19,143 bases of DNA from Clostridia bacterium (GCA_017554835.1 JAFZHO010000025.1:1-19143); one strand, 5' to 3'; positions 1 to 7,735 are shown, numbered from the stretch's first letter. A program made the numbers and translations. Notes: generated by a model from the sequence alone, not told the origin.

Positions 1-24
1 ATCTAATACTATGAAAAAACAAAG

Positions 25-41
25 AGGTTTATGATAAACCT
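25..41 (-). terminator. Possible terminator of the first gene
   Basis: Read on the minus strand, a 7-bp perfect stem AGGTTTA / TAAACCT with a 3-nt loop is followed by CTTTGTTTTTT. The stop codon of the minus-strand gene at 29-31 lies inside the stem, as with several other terminators in this window. The stem is AT-rich and short, so it is only a moderate candidate. Confidence 0.45.
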
Positions 42-430
42 GAAAAGGTTATATTATATCCGCCGGAATTTCTGATGGCTTTTGTAATATTATGAATTTT
101 GGAATAGTCTGCGCAGATTTCAAGAACGCAGGAATTATCGGCTATCATTTCAAAATCGGGGTTGGTGCCTATCTTATAATCAAGAAGGCGAAAATCCTTT
201 TTATCAATGGCGGAATAGAATTTTTCATAAACGCCGTTAAAGGCAAAAGCATCCGACCCTTTTTCAGGAATGGAGTAGCCGTTTTCTTTATAATAGATAA
301 TTGGTTTTTTCTTGGTTAATTTTGAGAATAAAATACGAACGCTTTTAAGAACGAAAAGTTTATTCAATTTTCTTGCTGCGTTTTCTGCCTCAAAGGAGGA
401 ATAAAACTGACTTAATATCTTAATATCCAT
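29..430 (-). CDS. Uncharacterised 133-residue protein
   Basis: I do not recognise a named family. The frame stays open up to position 547, but the ATG at 430 is preferred: an AAAGG box lies about 8 nt upstream, and the residues before this Met look like translated AT-rich intergenic DNA. The protein (MDIKILSQFYSSFEAENAAR...) has two parts with some symmetry: an N-terminal stretch containing AENAARKL, and a C-terminal stretch containing CVLEICADYSKIHNITKAIR. Both look like the start of a small alpha/beta fold in which a strand precedes a helix, as in small soluble stress-type proteins, but that is a weak inference. The middle is rich in Lys, Tyr and Asp. There is no signal peptide or membrane segment. 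It is transcribed away from the DUF951-prfA operon, with the 280-bp intergenic region between them. Confidence 0.7.
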   Translation of the reverse strand: MDIKILSQFYSSFEAENAARKLNKLFVLKSVRILFSKLTKKKPIIYYKENGYSIPEKGSDAFAFNGVYEKFYSAIDKKDFRLLDYKIGTNPDFEMIADNSCVLEICADYSKIHNITKAIRNSGGYNITFSGLS

Positions 431-512
431 AAAATCTGCCTTTCGAAAATCTTTAATATTATTTTTGCAGATATTTATGAGGTTATAAGTTGAAATTAAA
501 TACAGTTTTGGT

Positions 513-541
513 TTGTGATTTGTAATAATATGTGTTATAAT
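513..541 (+). promoter_or_regulatory. Promoter for the DUF951-prfA operon
   Basis: TTGTGA (513-518), a 17-bp spacer and TATAAT (536-541), with a TG at 533-534 forming an extended -10. This predicts a start near 548. A second, overlapping candidate is TTGACA (541-546), 17 bp, CATAAA (564-569), which would start near 576, exactly at the first hairpin of the leader. Either would transcribe a leader of roughly 135-165 nt before the DUF951 ATG at 712. Confidence 0.55.
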
Positions 542-577
542 TGACACATACAGAATTTTATTTCATAAAATTCTTAG

Positions 578-711
578 GAGCTAACGCTCTTTTGTGCTCT
601 TTCGAGTACTGTGTCAATTGACGGCGTCGCAAAAATGCCCTTGCAAGCAAGCATTTTTACTCCCGGTAAAATGAAATTTTGTATGAAAATTTTTAAACAT
701 GGAGGCATATT
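578..711 (+). other. Structured leader upstream of DUF951-prfA
   Basis: This stretch has several local symmetries. GAGC-taac-GCTC (578-589) is followed by TTTT. GTCAATTGAC (613-622) is a perfect 10-bp palindrome. AAAAATGC (631-638) and GCATTTTT (651-658) form an 8-bp stem whose loop can add TTG/CAA. The DUF951 ribosome binding site GGAGG (701-705) lies at the end. A plus-strand frame is open from 578 to a TAA that overlaps the DUF951 start region (710-718), but it has no convincing start or ribosome binding site. An RNA leader, an attenuator or a repeated intergenic element are all possible. Confidence 0.4.
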
Positions 712-891
712 ATGGATATAAACATAGGCGATAAAGTTCAGATGAAAAAGCCGCACCCTTGCGGTAATGATATATTCATTGTTTTCCGTGTTGGGATGGA
801 TATTAAGATACGGTGCGAAAAATGTGGTCACGAAATTATGCTTCCCAGGTCAAAATTTGAAAAAGCAGTAAAAAAATTCATTGAGATATAA
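712..891 (+). CDS. DUF951 family protein (YyzM-like)
   Basis: A 59-residue protein beginning MDINIGDKVQMKKPHPCG, which is the family signature: a short beta-rich start, the MKKPHPCG motif (residues 11-18), a central RVGMDIKIRCEKCGHEIMLPR segment and a Lys-rich tail. Cys17, Cys35 and Cys38 with the nearby histidines (His15, His40) look able to bind a metal, but I infer this only from spacing. The function of the family is not established; members in Firmicutes are often small single-domain proteins near ribosome or replication genes. The start is fixed by GGAGG 7 nt upstream. The stop at 889-891 is 11 nt before prfA, so the two are almost certainly co-transcribed and DUF951 is the first cistron behind the structured leader. 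The length is normal for the family. Confidence 0.95.
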   Translation: MDINIGDKVQMKKPHPCGNDIFIVFRVGMDIKIRCEKCGHEIMLPRSKFEKAVKKFIEI

Positions 892-902
892 GGTAGGTTT
901 TT

Positions 903-1976
903 ATGTTAGACAAATTAAAAGATATCAGCAAAAAATATGACGAAATTAACGAAAAGCTTTCTGATCCCGAGGTTGTAACAGATCCTGAGCAGTTCAAAAT
1001 GCTTATGAAGGAGCAGAAAAACCTCACTCCTATCGTTGAGAAATACAGAGAGTATACTGACGCTGTTCAGACTCAGAAGGATGCCCAGGAAATGCTTGAG
1101 ACCGAAACGGATAAGGATATGCGTGATATGCTTGAGCAGGAGTTCTACGAGGCGAAAGATCAGATGGCGATCTGCGAAAACGAGCTTAAAATTCTTCTTC
1201 TTCCAAAAGATGAGGACGACGAAAAAAGCGTTATCGTGGAAATCCGTGCAGGTGCAGGCGGTGAGGAAGCGGCGCTTTTTGCGGCTGCTCTTTACAGAAT
1301 GTATTCAATGTATGCTGAGACAAAGAGATTCAAAATCGAGCTTATGAATATAAACGAAACGGGTATCGGCGGAATTAAAGAAATCTCCTTTATGATAGAG
1401 GGAGAGGGCGCTTTCAGCCGACTTAAATACGAAAGCGGTGTTCATAGAGTTCAGCGAGTTCCCGATACGGAATCTTCAGGCAGAATTCATACTTCTACCG
1501 TTACCGTTGCCGTTCTTCCAACTGCTGAGGACGTTGAAATCGATATTAACCCTGCAGACCTTGAGATTTCTACCTTCCGTGCAAGCGGTGCAGGCGGTCA
1601 GCACGTTAATAAAACCTCTTCTGCCATAAGAATCGTTCATATTCCAAGCGGAATGGTTGTTGAATGTCAGGATGAGAGAAGTCAGCATAAAAACAAAGAT
1701 AAAGCTCTTAAAGTTCTTCGCTCCAGATTATACGATATTGAGAGACAGGAACAGCAGGCAAAGGTTGCAAGCAAGAGAAAGAGCCAGGTCGGAACAGGTG
1801 ACAGATCCGAGAGAATCAGAACCTATAACTATCCTCAGGGCAGAGTTACCGACCATAGAGTTTCTCTGACTTTATACCGTCTTGAAGAAATATTAAACGG
1901 AGATATAGACGAAATTATTGACGTTCTTGCTGCGGCAGATACCGCCGAAAAATTAAAAGCAGGTTACGGAGAATAG
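903..1976 (+). CDS. prfA: Peptide chain release factor 1 (RF1)
   Basis: RF1 terminates translation at UAA and UAG by entering the ribosomal A site and triggering hydrolysis of peptidyl-tRNA. The 357-residue length is normal. The domain order is clear: an N-terminal helical domain (about 1-100), the acidic AGAGGEEA segment (116-123), the stop-codon recognition loop with the RF1-type PxT tripeptide PDT (187-189, within HRVQRVPDTES; RF2 would have SPF), and the catalytic GGQ (231-233) in the family sequence RASGAGGQHVNKTSSA. The Gln of GGQ is normally methylated by PrmC. In many Firmicutes prmC follows prfA directly, but here the next gene, 9 nt downstream, is the Sua5-type gene. The ATG at 903 has an AGGTAGG box upstream. 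Confidence 0.99.
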   Translation: MLDKLKDISKKYDEINEKLSDPEVVTDPEQFKMLMKEQKNLTPIVEKYREYTDAVQTQKDAQEMLETETDKDMRDMLEQEFYEAKDQMAICENELKILLLPKDEDDEKSVIVEIRAGAGGEEAALFAAALYRMYSMYAETKRFKIELMNINETGIGGIKEISFMIEGEGAFSRLKYESGVHRVQRVPDTESSGRIHTSTVTVAVLPTAEDVEIDINPADLEISTFRASGAGGQHVNKTSSAIRIVHIPSGMVVECQDERSQHKNKDKALKVLRSRLYDIERQEQQAKVASKRKSQVGTGDRSERIRTYNYPQGRVTDHRVSLTLYRLEEILNGDIDEIIDVLAAADTAEKLKAGYGE

Positions 1977-1985
1977 GAAAATTTT

Positions 1986-3005
1986 ATGGAAACACTTTTA
2001 TTGGGGAGAGATTCTCTTTCAAAAGCGGCAGAGCTTCTTATAAAAGACGAAGTAGTTGCGATTCCTACGGAAACGGTTTATGGACTTGCGGCAAACGCCT
2101 TGAAAGAGGATTGCGTCAGAAAAATTTACGAGGCAAAAGGCAGACCCTCTGATAATCCCCTTATTATACATATAAGCAAAAAAGAAGACGTTTATTTATA
2201 CGCAAAAGAGGTTTCGGAAAAAGCAGAAAAACTTATGGACAAGTTCTGGCCGGGGCCTTTGACCTTGATTTTCAAGAAAAAGGATATCGTTCCTTATAAG
2301 ACTACAGGTGGGCTTGATACCGTTGCAATAAGAATGCCCAAAAACGAAATCGCTCTTGAAATTATTTCAAAATGCAATTTTCCTCTTGCGGCGCCATCGG
2401 CAAATATTTCGGGAAAACCAAGTCCGACTTCTTTTTCCCACGTCGTTTTTGATATGGAGGGAAAAATCTCGGCAATAGTTGATGGAGGAGACTGCAACGT
2501 TGGAGTTGAATCCACGGTGCTTTCTGCCGTAGATGATGAGTTTATTCTTCTAAGACCGGGGGGAGTTACCCCAAAAGAGATAGAGGAAGTCGTTGGAGAA
2601 ATAAAAATCTCCCAAAGCATTCTAAACGAGCTTGACGAGAAAAAGGAAAAAGTTATTTCTCCGGGAATGAAATATAAGCACTATGCTCCAAATGGGAATT
2701 TATATCTTGTTTCGGGAGAAGAAGAAAAGGTTATCGGATTTTTAAAAGAGAAAAGCAAAACCCATAAAACAGGAATAATATGCTACGATGATTATTCTGA
2801 TATCAAAGGGGAAAACGTTATAAAAATCGGCGAAAAAGAAGACCTCTCTAATCAGGCGAAAAAGATTTTTTCCGCTTTGAGAAAATTTGATAATAAAGAA
2901 ATACGGGAAATTTATTCCGTTTATCCTTCAAGCGAGGGAATTGGGCTTGCGGTTTTAAACAGAATGCTTCGTGCCGCAGGGTTTAACGTTATAGAATTAG
3001 GGTGA
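1986..3005 (+). CDS. ywlC: L-threonylcarbamoyladenylate synthase (Sua5/YwlC type)
   Basis: The enzyme makes threonylcarbamoyl-AMP from threonine, bicarbonate and ATP, the first step of the t6A37 tRNA modification that supports decoding of ANN codons. At 339 residues it is the long Sua5 form. The N-terminal YrdC domain (about 10-200) contains IPTETVYGLAANA (26-38), KGRPSDNPL (51-59), FWPGPLTL (87-94) and APSANISGKPSPT (136-148). The SPGMKYKHYAP linker (225-235) leads into a C-terminal Sua5 domain (about 236-335) ending in an LNRMLRAAG helix. Ligand-binding residues of the YrdC core appear intact. It sits 9 nt after prfA, an arrangement related to the conserved Firmicutes prfA-prmC-ywlC region, and its stop overlaps the region of the coaE start. 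Confidence 0.97.
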   Translation: METLLLGRDSLSKAAELLIKDEVVAIPTETVYGLAANALKEDCVRKIYEAKGRPSDNPLIIHISKKEDVYLYAKEVSEKAEKLMDKFWPGPLTLIFKKKDIVPYKTTGGLDTVAIRMPKNEIALEIISKCNFPLAAPSANISGKPSPTSFSHVVFDMEGKISAIVDGGDCNVGVESTVLSAVDDEFILLRPGGVTPKEIEEVVGEIKISQSILNELDEKKEKVISPGMKYKHYAPNGNLYLVSGEEEKVIGFLKEKSKTHKTGIICYDDYSDIKGENVIKIGEKEDLSNQAKKIFSALRKFDNKEIREIYSVYPSSEGIGLAVLNRMLRAAGFNVIELG

Positions 3006-3010
3006 CAGAA

Positions 3011-3619
3011 ATGATAGTTGTGGGAATTACGGGCTCCAGCGGCAGTGGTAAGTCTTTATGCTCCACCATTTTTGAAAAAGATGGATATAGAGTTATCGAT
3101 TGCGATAAAATCGCTCATAACGTGGTGAGAAATCCTTTATGCAGAGAAGAACTTTGCAGGTTTTTCGGCGAGGATATTTTTGATAAAAACAACGTTTATG
3201 ACAGAAAAAAAGTTGCGGGAATTGTTTTTAATAATAAAAATAAATTATCAAAGCTTAACGAAATTACCCATAAATATATAATAAAACAAATCGAGGAAAT
3301 TATCGAGGAATGCAAAAAAGATAATATCAACGTTCTTATTGATGCGCCCCTTCTTTACGAGGCAAAGCTTGAAAAAATCTGCAATAAAACTATTGCCGTT
3401 GTGGCAGATAGGACAATCAAGATTGGGCGACTTGTGGCAAGGGATAATATAAGCGAGGAAATGGCTGAAAGACGTCTTTCAAATCAGCTTGACGATGATT
3501 ATTATATAAAAAACGCCGATTACGTTATATATAATAACGATAACGACGATAATAACTTATACGTAAAGGTAAAAAATATTCTCATAAAACTACGCGGAGA
3601 TATAAATGAAGAGAGCTAA
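3011..3619 (+). CDS. coaE: Dephospho-CoA kinase
   Basis: CoaE catalyses the last step of coenzyme A synthesis, the ATP-dependent phosphorylation of the 3'-hydroxyl of dephospho-CoA. The protein is 202 residues, normal for the family. It opens with a P-loop, GITGSSGSGKS (5-15), followed by the CoA-binding start VIDCDKIAH (28-36); LIDAPLLYE and the Arg-rich lid ERRLSNQ are further on. The frame can also be opened from a GTG at 3002, but the ATG at 3011 is chosen: GGTGA (3001-3005) is a good ribosome binding site 5 nt before it, the GTG has none, and the P-loop is then at the usual distance from the N terminus. The upstream gene stops inside this ribosome binding site, suggesting translational coupling. 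The C-terminal end overlaps the next gene by 14 nt. Confidence 0.96.
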   Translation: MIVVGITGSSGSGKSLCSTIFEKDGYRVIDCDKIAHNVVRNPLCREELCRFFGEDIFDKNNVYDRKKVAGIVFNNKNKLSKLNEITHKYIIKQIEEIIEECKKDNINVLIDAPLLYEAKLEKICNKTIAVVADRTIKIGRLVARDNISEEMAERRLSNQLDDDYYIKNADYVIYNNDNDDNNLYVKVKNILIKLRGDINEES

Positions 3620-4208
3620 AAGAGCAAAAAACACTCTAAAATTCAATATTATCGTTTGTGGTATAATTATTTTATTGGGTATTGGTTTTTATATAGGATA
3701 TGAAAAAATCTGGAATGAAAACATAATAAAAAACTTCTATCCTTTAAAATATAGTGAGCAGGTTTATGAATACGCAGATGAATATAATCTTTCAAAAGAG
3801 CTTGTTTTCGGCATAATAAAAACCGAAAGCAATTTCAAGGAAGATGCAGTTTCTTCTGCGGGGGCTTTGGGGCTTATGCAGATAACGCCTGATACTTTCC
3901 GATGGGCGCTATTGAGGGATAATAATAAAACCCTTTCGGAAAAAGATATTTATACTCCCGAAATCAATATAAAATACGGGTGCTATATATTCCGCCTTTT
4001 TCTTGATGAGTTTCAGGTAGAGGAAACCGCTATCGCCGCCTATAATGCAGGCAGAGGCGCCGTTAATAAATGGCTTTTAGACGAAAGATATTCAAAAGAC
4101 GGCAAAACTCTTTACCATATTCCTTACGGAGAGACAAGGCACTACGTAAAAAAAGTAATGGCAAATAAAAATAAATATAAAGAAATATATGATTTTTCAA
4201 ATAAATAA
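3606..4208 (+). CDS. Membrane-anchored lytic transglycosylase (SLT domain)
   Basis: This enzyme cleaves the MurNAc-GlcNAc glycan bond of peptidoglycan, forming an anhydro-muropeptide, during wall remodelling. The 200-residue protein has a basic N terminus, one hydrophobic helix at about 13-31 that acts as a signal anchor, and an SLT/lysozyme-like domain from about 50 to 190. The catalytic Glu is E74 in IIKTESNF, followed by GALGLMQITPDTF (86-98) and AAYNAGRGAVNKW (144-156), the classical motifs of family-1 transglycosylases. It overlaps coaE by 14 nt and has GGAGAT upstream of its ATG. This coaE-transglycosylase order is seen in other clostridia as far as I recall. The enzyme is expected on the outer face of the membrane. 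It is short, with no extra wall-binding domain. Confidence 0.96.
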   Translation: MKRAKRAKNTLKFNIIVCGIIILLGIGFYIGYEKIWNENIIKNFYPLKYSEQVYEYADEYNLSKELVFGIIKTESNFKEDAVSSAGALGLMQITPDTFRWALLRDNNKTLSEKDIYTPEINIKYGCYIFRLFLDEFQVEETAIAAYNAGRGAVNKWLLDERYSKDGKTLYHIPYGETRHYVKKVMANKNKYKEIYDFSNK

Positions 4209-4220
4209 TGAGGTGATATT

Positions 4221-5621
4221 ATGTCAGAAAAAACAAGAGGAGAACTTCTTTCGGAAAAACTTTTGCACAATAAGAAAAACGGTTTTGATTTATTGGAAGA
4301 AAAAGAAATTCAGGCGGCATATGATTATTGCGAAGGATATAAAGATTATCTTGATAATTCAAAAACTGAAAGAGTCTGCGCGAAATATTCTATCGCAATG
4401 GCAGAGAAATGCGGATTTGTGCCTTTTGAAAAAGGTATGAAACTAAAAGCAGGAGACAAAGTCTATTTTGATAACAGAGGCAAAACAGTGGCCTTTGTTA
4501 CCGTTGGAACTCTACCTATAACAGAGGGAATCCATATCGCTGCGGCTCATATCGATTCACCACGCCTTGACCTTAAACCTAACCCCGTTTTTGAAACGGA
4601 TGAAATCGGCTATTTCAAAACTCATTACTACGGCGGAATCAAAAAATACCAGTGGTTATCACTTCCACTATCTCTTTACGGAACTGCAATTCTGAAAGAT
4701 GGTTCAAGCGTTGACGTTTCCATTGGCGATAACGAAAACGACCCCGTTTTCTGCATCCCCGACCTTTTGCCTCACCTTGCAAAAGACCAGATGTCCAAAA
4801 CTATGTCTGATGCGGTTAATGCTGAGGCAATGAACGTTATTATAGGTTCAAGACCATTTTGCGATGATAAGGTTTCCCAAAGAGTTAAATTAAACGTTTT
4901 GAATATTCTTTTTGAAAAATATAATATTACTGAGGAAGATTTCGTTTCTGCAGAGTTTGAGCTTGTTCCATCTTATATGGCAAGAGATATCGGACTTGAC
5001 AGAAGCTTAATCGGTTCTTATGGCCATGATGATAGGGTTTGCGCATATCCTTCAATAACTGCTTTGTTTGACGCTAAAACCCCTGCTCATACTATTATGG
5101 CAGTTTTGGCAGATAAGGAGGAAATCGGCTCCAACGGAGTTACAGGTATGAAATCCGAATTCCTTAAATACGTTATTGAGGACGTTGCCGAGTCAATGGG
5201 CGAAAAACTTAAAGACGTTATAAGAAATTGCAAATGCCTTTCAACTGACGTTAGCGCAGCTCACGACCCCAACTATCCTGAGGTTACTGAAATTAGAAAT
5301 TCAACAAGAATTAACTATGGTTTTGCCGCATCAAAATATACAGGAAGTCGCGGAAAATCATCAACCTCTGATGCAAGCGCAGAGTTCGTTGGCTACGTAA
5401 GAAATATATTTGATAAAGCAGGCGTAATCTGGCAAATCGGCGAAATGGGCAAAGTTGACCAGGGCGGCGGCGGAACTGTTGCAATGTATATTGCTGAGCT
5501 TTGTATGGACGTTTTGGACCTTGGAGTTCCCGTTCTTGGAATGCACGCAGCTTTTGAAGTTGTTTCAAAACTTGACGTTTATATGGCTTATAAAGGAATA
5601 AAAGCATTTTTCGAAGCGTAA
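4221..5621 (+). CDS. M18 family aminopeptidase
   Basis: A cytosolic zinc aminopeptidase of the M18 (aspartyl aminopeptidase) family, which removes N-terminal residues from peptides, typically acidic ones. The length of 466 residues is normal. The co-catalytic metal ligands are visible: His110 in AAAHIDSPR, the aspartate pair at 270-271 in GHDDRV, the glutamate pair at 300-301 in ADKEEIGSNG, Asp343 in LSTDVSAAHDP, and His442 in LGMHAAFE. The protein thus appears complete and active. The start ATG at 4221 is preceded by GAGGTGAT; the transglycosylase stop is only 12 nt upstream, so this is the last gene of the operon, closed by a strong hairpin. Substrate specificity cannot be read from the sequence; a general peptide-recycling role is inferred. 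Confidence 0.96.
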   Translation: MSEKTRGELLSEKLLHNKKNGFDLLEEKEIQAAYDYCEGYKDYLDNSKTERVCAKYSIAMAEKCGFVPFEKGMKLKAGDKVYFDNRGKTVAFVTVGTLPITEGIHIAAAHIDSPRLDLKPNPVFETDEIGYFKTHYYGGIKKYQWLSLPLSLYGTAILKDGSSVDVSIGDNENDPVFCIPDLLPHLAKDQMSKTMSDAVNAEAMNVIIGSRPFCDDKVSQRVKLNVLNILFEKYNITEEDFVSAEFELVPSYMARDIGLDRSLIGSYGHDDRVCAYPSITALFDAKTPAHTIMAVLADKEEIGSNGVTGMKSEFLKYVIEDVAESMGEKLKDVIRNCKCLSTDVSAAHDPNYPEVTEIRNSTRINYGFAASKYTGSRGKSSTSDASAEFVGYVRNIFDKAGVIWQIGEMGKVDQGGGGTVAMYIAELCMDVLDLGVPVLGMHAAFEVVSKLDVYMAYKGIKAFFEA

Positions 5622-5623
5622 TA

Positions 5624-5655
5624 AAAAAGGTATCGGTAAAAACCGATACCTTTTT
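5624..5655. terminator. Bidirectional rho-independent terminator
   Basis: A 13-bp perfect stem AAAAAGGTATCGG / CCGATACCTTTTT with a 6-nt loop (5637-5642) lies between two convergent genes. A-tracts and T-tracts on both sides let it work in both directions. It begins 2 nt after the aminopeptidase stop, and the stop codon of the minus-strand membrane gene (5654-5656) overlaps its 3' arm. Confidence 0.9.
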
Positions 5656-6142
5656 AATTTTCTTTTTTGCCGGGGAGAATTTTATTTATAAGAATGGAAA
5701 TTCCGATACCGATAAGGGTATCTATCATTCTGTTAATACCGAAGATAAAGGGGTTAATATCGTTTCCGTGGGTTATAACGATACTGAGGAAAACCACGAA
5801 GGTAATATATGATGCGGTAGGTTTTTTAACAAGAACAGAAATATAAATCAAGGGAATAAGCATTAAAGAAGCAATAAAATATCTCAGCATAATAATATCT
5901 ATCGGAATATACAGATGGAAAATCGTCAGAATTAAAATACCAAAAATACCGCCGATAAAAGTGCCGATTGCTCTATTAAGTCCTACCTTTATACTATTTG
6001 AAACGTCGGGCTGCATACATAAAATTGCAGCAATGGCTGAATAAAAGGGAACGCCGTCCTTTCTTATAAAAGAAACGAGAAAGCAAAGAAAAACGGCAAT
6101 AAAGGTTTTTGTTATTCGCATTCCGATTTTGGGAAGTTTCAT
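5654..6142 (-). CDS. Small ArAE/FUSC-type membrane protein
   Basis: A 162-residue integral membrane protein resembling the N-terminal membrane half of the aromatic acid exporter family (ArAE, DUF939, related to FUSC). Hydrophobic segments lie at about 10-27, 33-43, 57-77, 84-104, 112-124 and 136-154. Family-like sequence is seen in MRITKTFIAVFLC (8-20), YSAIAAILCMQPDVSNS (34-50), LNRAIGTFIGGIFG (55-68) and the repeated-looking INRMIDTLIGIGISILIN (136-153); the two 'NR.I.T.IG' segments appear to be an internal duplication. Longer family members carry a soluble C-terminal domain, which is absent here. Export of an organic acid is only an inference. AAAGGATAT precedes the ATG. The gene follows DUF1846 but a terminator hairpin stands between them. 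Confidence 0.88.
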   Translation of the reverse strand: MKLPKIGMRITKTFIAVFLCFLVSFIRKDGVPFYSAIAAILCMQPDVSNSIKVGLNRAIGTFIGGIFGILILTIFHLYIPIDIIMLRYFIASLMLIPLIYISVLVKKPTASYITFVVFLSIVITHGNDINPFIFGINRMIDTLIGIGISILINKILPGKKEN

Positions 6143-6160
6143 AATAATATCCTTTCAAAT

Positions 6161-6188
6161 AAAAAGCCGAAGTTTTCTTCGGCTTTTT
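6161..6188 (-). terminator. Terminator between DUF1846 and the membrane gene
   Basis: A 12-bp stem AAAAAGCCGAAG / CTTCGGCTTTTT with loop TTTT (6173-6176). On the minus strand it starts just after the DUF1846 stop (6191-6193) and ends in a T-tract. The next minus-strand ATG is at 6142, only 19 nt past the hairpin, too close for a separate promoter downstream of it. Confidence 0.85.
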
Positions 6189-6190
6189 TA

Positions 6191-7675
6191 TTAATTATGA
6201 TAAAGTTTTTTAGTCTGATAATTTGGCTCAAAAGTGATATTTACGCCAAGTTTTCTAAAGCACTGCTCGTCCACTCTTGATAAAATAACGGTTGAATGGG
6301 CTTCAAGTCCGCGTAGTTTTGGAAGCTGAGCAAGAGCATCTGCGGCGATTTTATCAGTTGCGGCGCAGATAGAAAGGGCAATCAAAATCTCATCAGTATG
6401 AAGTCGTGGATTATGGTTACCCATATGGCTTATTTTTAAATGCTGAATGGGCTCGATAATAGTTGGAGAAATAAGTTCCACGCTATCATCAATTCCTGCA
6501 AGCTCTTTAAGACAGTTTAATAGCATTGCGGCGCTTGAACCTAAAAGAGGAGAGGTTTTTCCCGTTATAATCTTTCCGTTATCAAGTTCTATTGCAACGG
6601 CGGGAGCACCTGTTTTTTCTGCTTTTTCCAAAGCGGCGGCAACAACGGGTCTGTTTTCAATTCCTGCGTTCATCTGACGCATAAGAAGTTCAAGTTTATA
6701 AATCTCACTTTTACCGCTCATTCCCTGCCTGTTTGAACAAAGGGCGGCATAATAGCGGCGGATAATCTCCTGAACGCAGGCATCGGTAACGGCATCTTCA
6801 TCAGTAATGCAGTAGCCCGCCATATTAACGCCCATATCAGTTGGACTTTTATAGGGGGAAGAACCCATAATCTCTTCCATAATTGCGGCTAAAACGGGGA
6901 AAATCTCAATATCTCTATTATAGTTAACGGTGGTAACACCATATTCTTCAAGATGGAACGGGTCAATCATATTAACGTCGTTAAGGTCGGCAGTTGCCGC
7001 TTCATAAGCTACGTTAACGGGATGCTTAAGAGGAAGGTTCCAGATAGGGAAAGTCTCGAATTTTGCATATCCTGCAGTGGTTTTTCTCTTATTCTCGTGG
7101 TATAACTGAGAAAGGCAAACCGCCAATTTTCCGCTTCCGGGGCCTGGCGCAGTAACGACAACAAGGGAACGGGAAGTTTCGATATAATCGTTTTTGCCAA
7201 ATCCCTCGTCACTAACGATAAGAGGGATATTTGCAGGGTAATCTTCGATGGTATAATGACGATAAACTTTGATACCAAGCATGGTCAAACGGTTTTCAAA
7301 GGACTGAACTGCGGGTTGAGCGTTATACTGAGTGATAACTACGCTGCCAACGTAAAGCCCGATATCACGGAAAGCATCCATAAGTCGAAGAGCGTCCTGG
7401 TCATAGGTAATACCAAGGTCGCCACGGCGTTTGTTTTTTTCGATGGCGTCAGCGTTGATAACTATAACGATTTCTGCCTGGTCACGAAGTTCCATAAGCA
7501 TTTTGACCTTGCTATCCGGGGCAAAACCGGGCAAAACTCTTGATGCGTGGAAATCGTCAAAAAGTTTTCCTCCGAATTCCATATATAGCTTGCCGCCAAA
7601 CATATTGATACGGTCGCGTATATTCTGGGACTGAAGTTTTATATATTTTTCGTTATCAAAACCGATTTTATTCAT
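6191..7675 (-). CDS. DUF1846 domain-containing protein
   Basis: A 494-residue soluble protein matching the DUF1846 family throughout, a family conserved in Firmicutes whose biochemical role I do not know to be settled. Recognisable stretches are an N-terminal GFDNEKYIKLQSQNIRDRI (5-23), a conserved FGGKL repeated at 26-30 and 34-38, ADAIEKNKRRGDLGITYDQD (75-94), a P-loop-like APGPGSGKLAVCLSQ (176-190), which hints at nucleotide binding, and MGNHNPRLHTDEILIAL near residues 417-433. The length is normal. It has its own strong promoter at 7707-7735 and a GGGGAAA ribosome binding site. It is 52 nt downstream of the phosphodiester glycosidase gene on the same strand and may also receive read-through from it. 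Confidence 0.95.
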   Translation of the reverse strand: MNKIGFDNEKYIKLQSQNIRDRINMFGGKLYMEFGGKLFDDFHASRVLPGFAPDSKVKMLMELRDQAEIVIVINADAIEKNKRRGDLGITYDQDALRLMDAFRDIGLYVGSVVITQYNAQPAVQSFENRLTMLGIKVYRHYTIEDYPANIPLIVSDEGFGKNDYIETSRSLVVVTAPGPGSGKLAVCLSQLYHENKRKTTAGYAKFETFPIWNLPLKHPVNVAYEAATADLNDVNMIDPFHLEEYGVTTVNYNRDIEIFPVLAAIMEEIMGSSPYKSPTDMGVNMAGYCITDEDAVTDACVQEIIRRYYAALCSNRQGMSGKSEIYKLELLMRQMNAGIENRPVVAAALEKAEKTGAPAVAIELDNGKIITGKTSPLLGSSAAMLLNCLKELAGIDDSVELISPTIIEPIQHLKISHMGNHNPRLHTDEILIALSICAATDKIAADALAQLPKLRGLEAHSTVILSRVDEQCFRKLGVNITFEPNYQTKKLYHN

Positions 7676-7706
7676 TATGCTTTCCCCTTGTTTAGTCTAT
7701 TTCCAT

Positions 7707-7735
7707 ATTATACTCTAAAATAGTGTTTTAGTCAA
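7707..7735 (-). promoter_or_regulatory. Promoter of the DUF1846 gene
   Basis: Read on the minus strand: TTGACT, a 17-bp spacer, then TATAAT (plus-strand AGTCAA at 7730-7735 and ATTATA at 7707-7712). The -35 box overlaps the stop codon of the upstream glycosidase gene (7728-7730). The predicted transcript has a short leader of about 25 nt before the ATG at 7675. Confidence 0.8.

Noticed and set aside
574..831. An 85-codon minus-strand frame across the leader and DUF951.
   Set aside because: It is antisense to the clear DUF951 gene, its start lacks a ribosome binding site, and its composition is that of shadow translation.
3002..3010. GTG start for coaE at 3002.
   Set aside because: It has no ribosome binding site; GGTGA fits the ATG at 3011, and the P-loop position is then normal.
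7009..7278. Frames of 89 to 108 codons inside the DUF1846, glycosidase and Sua5 genes.
   Set aside because: All lie within strongly supported genes in another frame and match no family.
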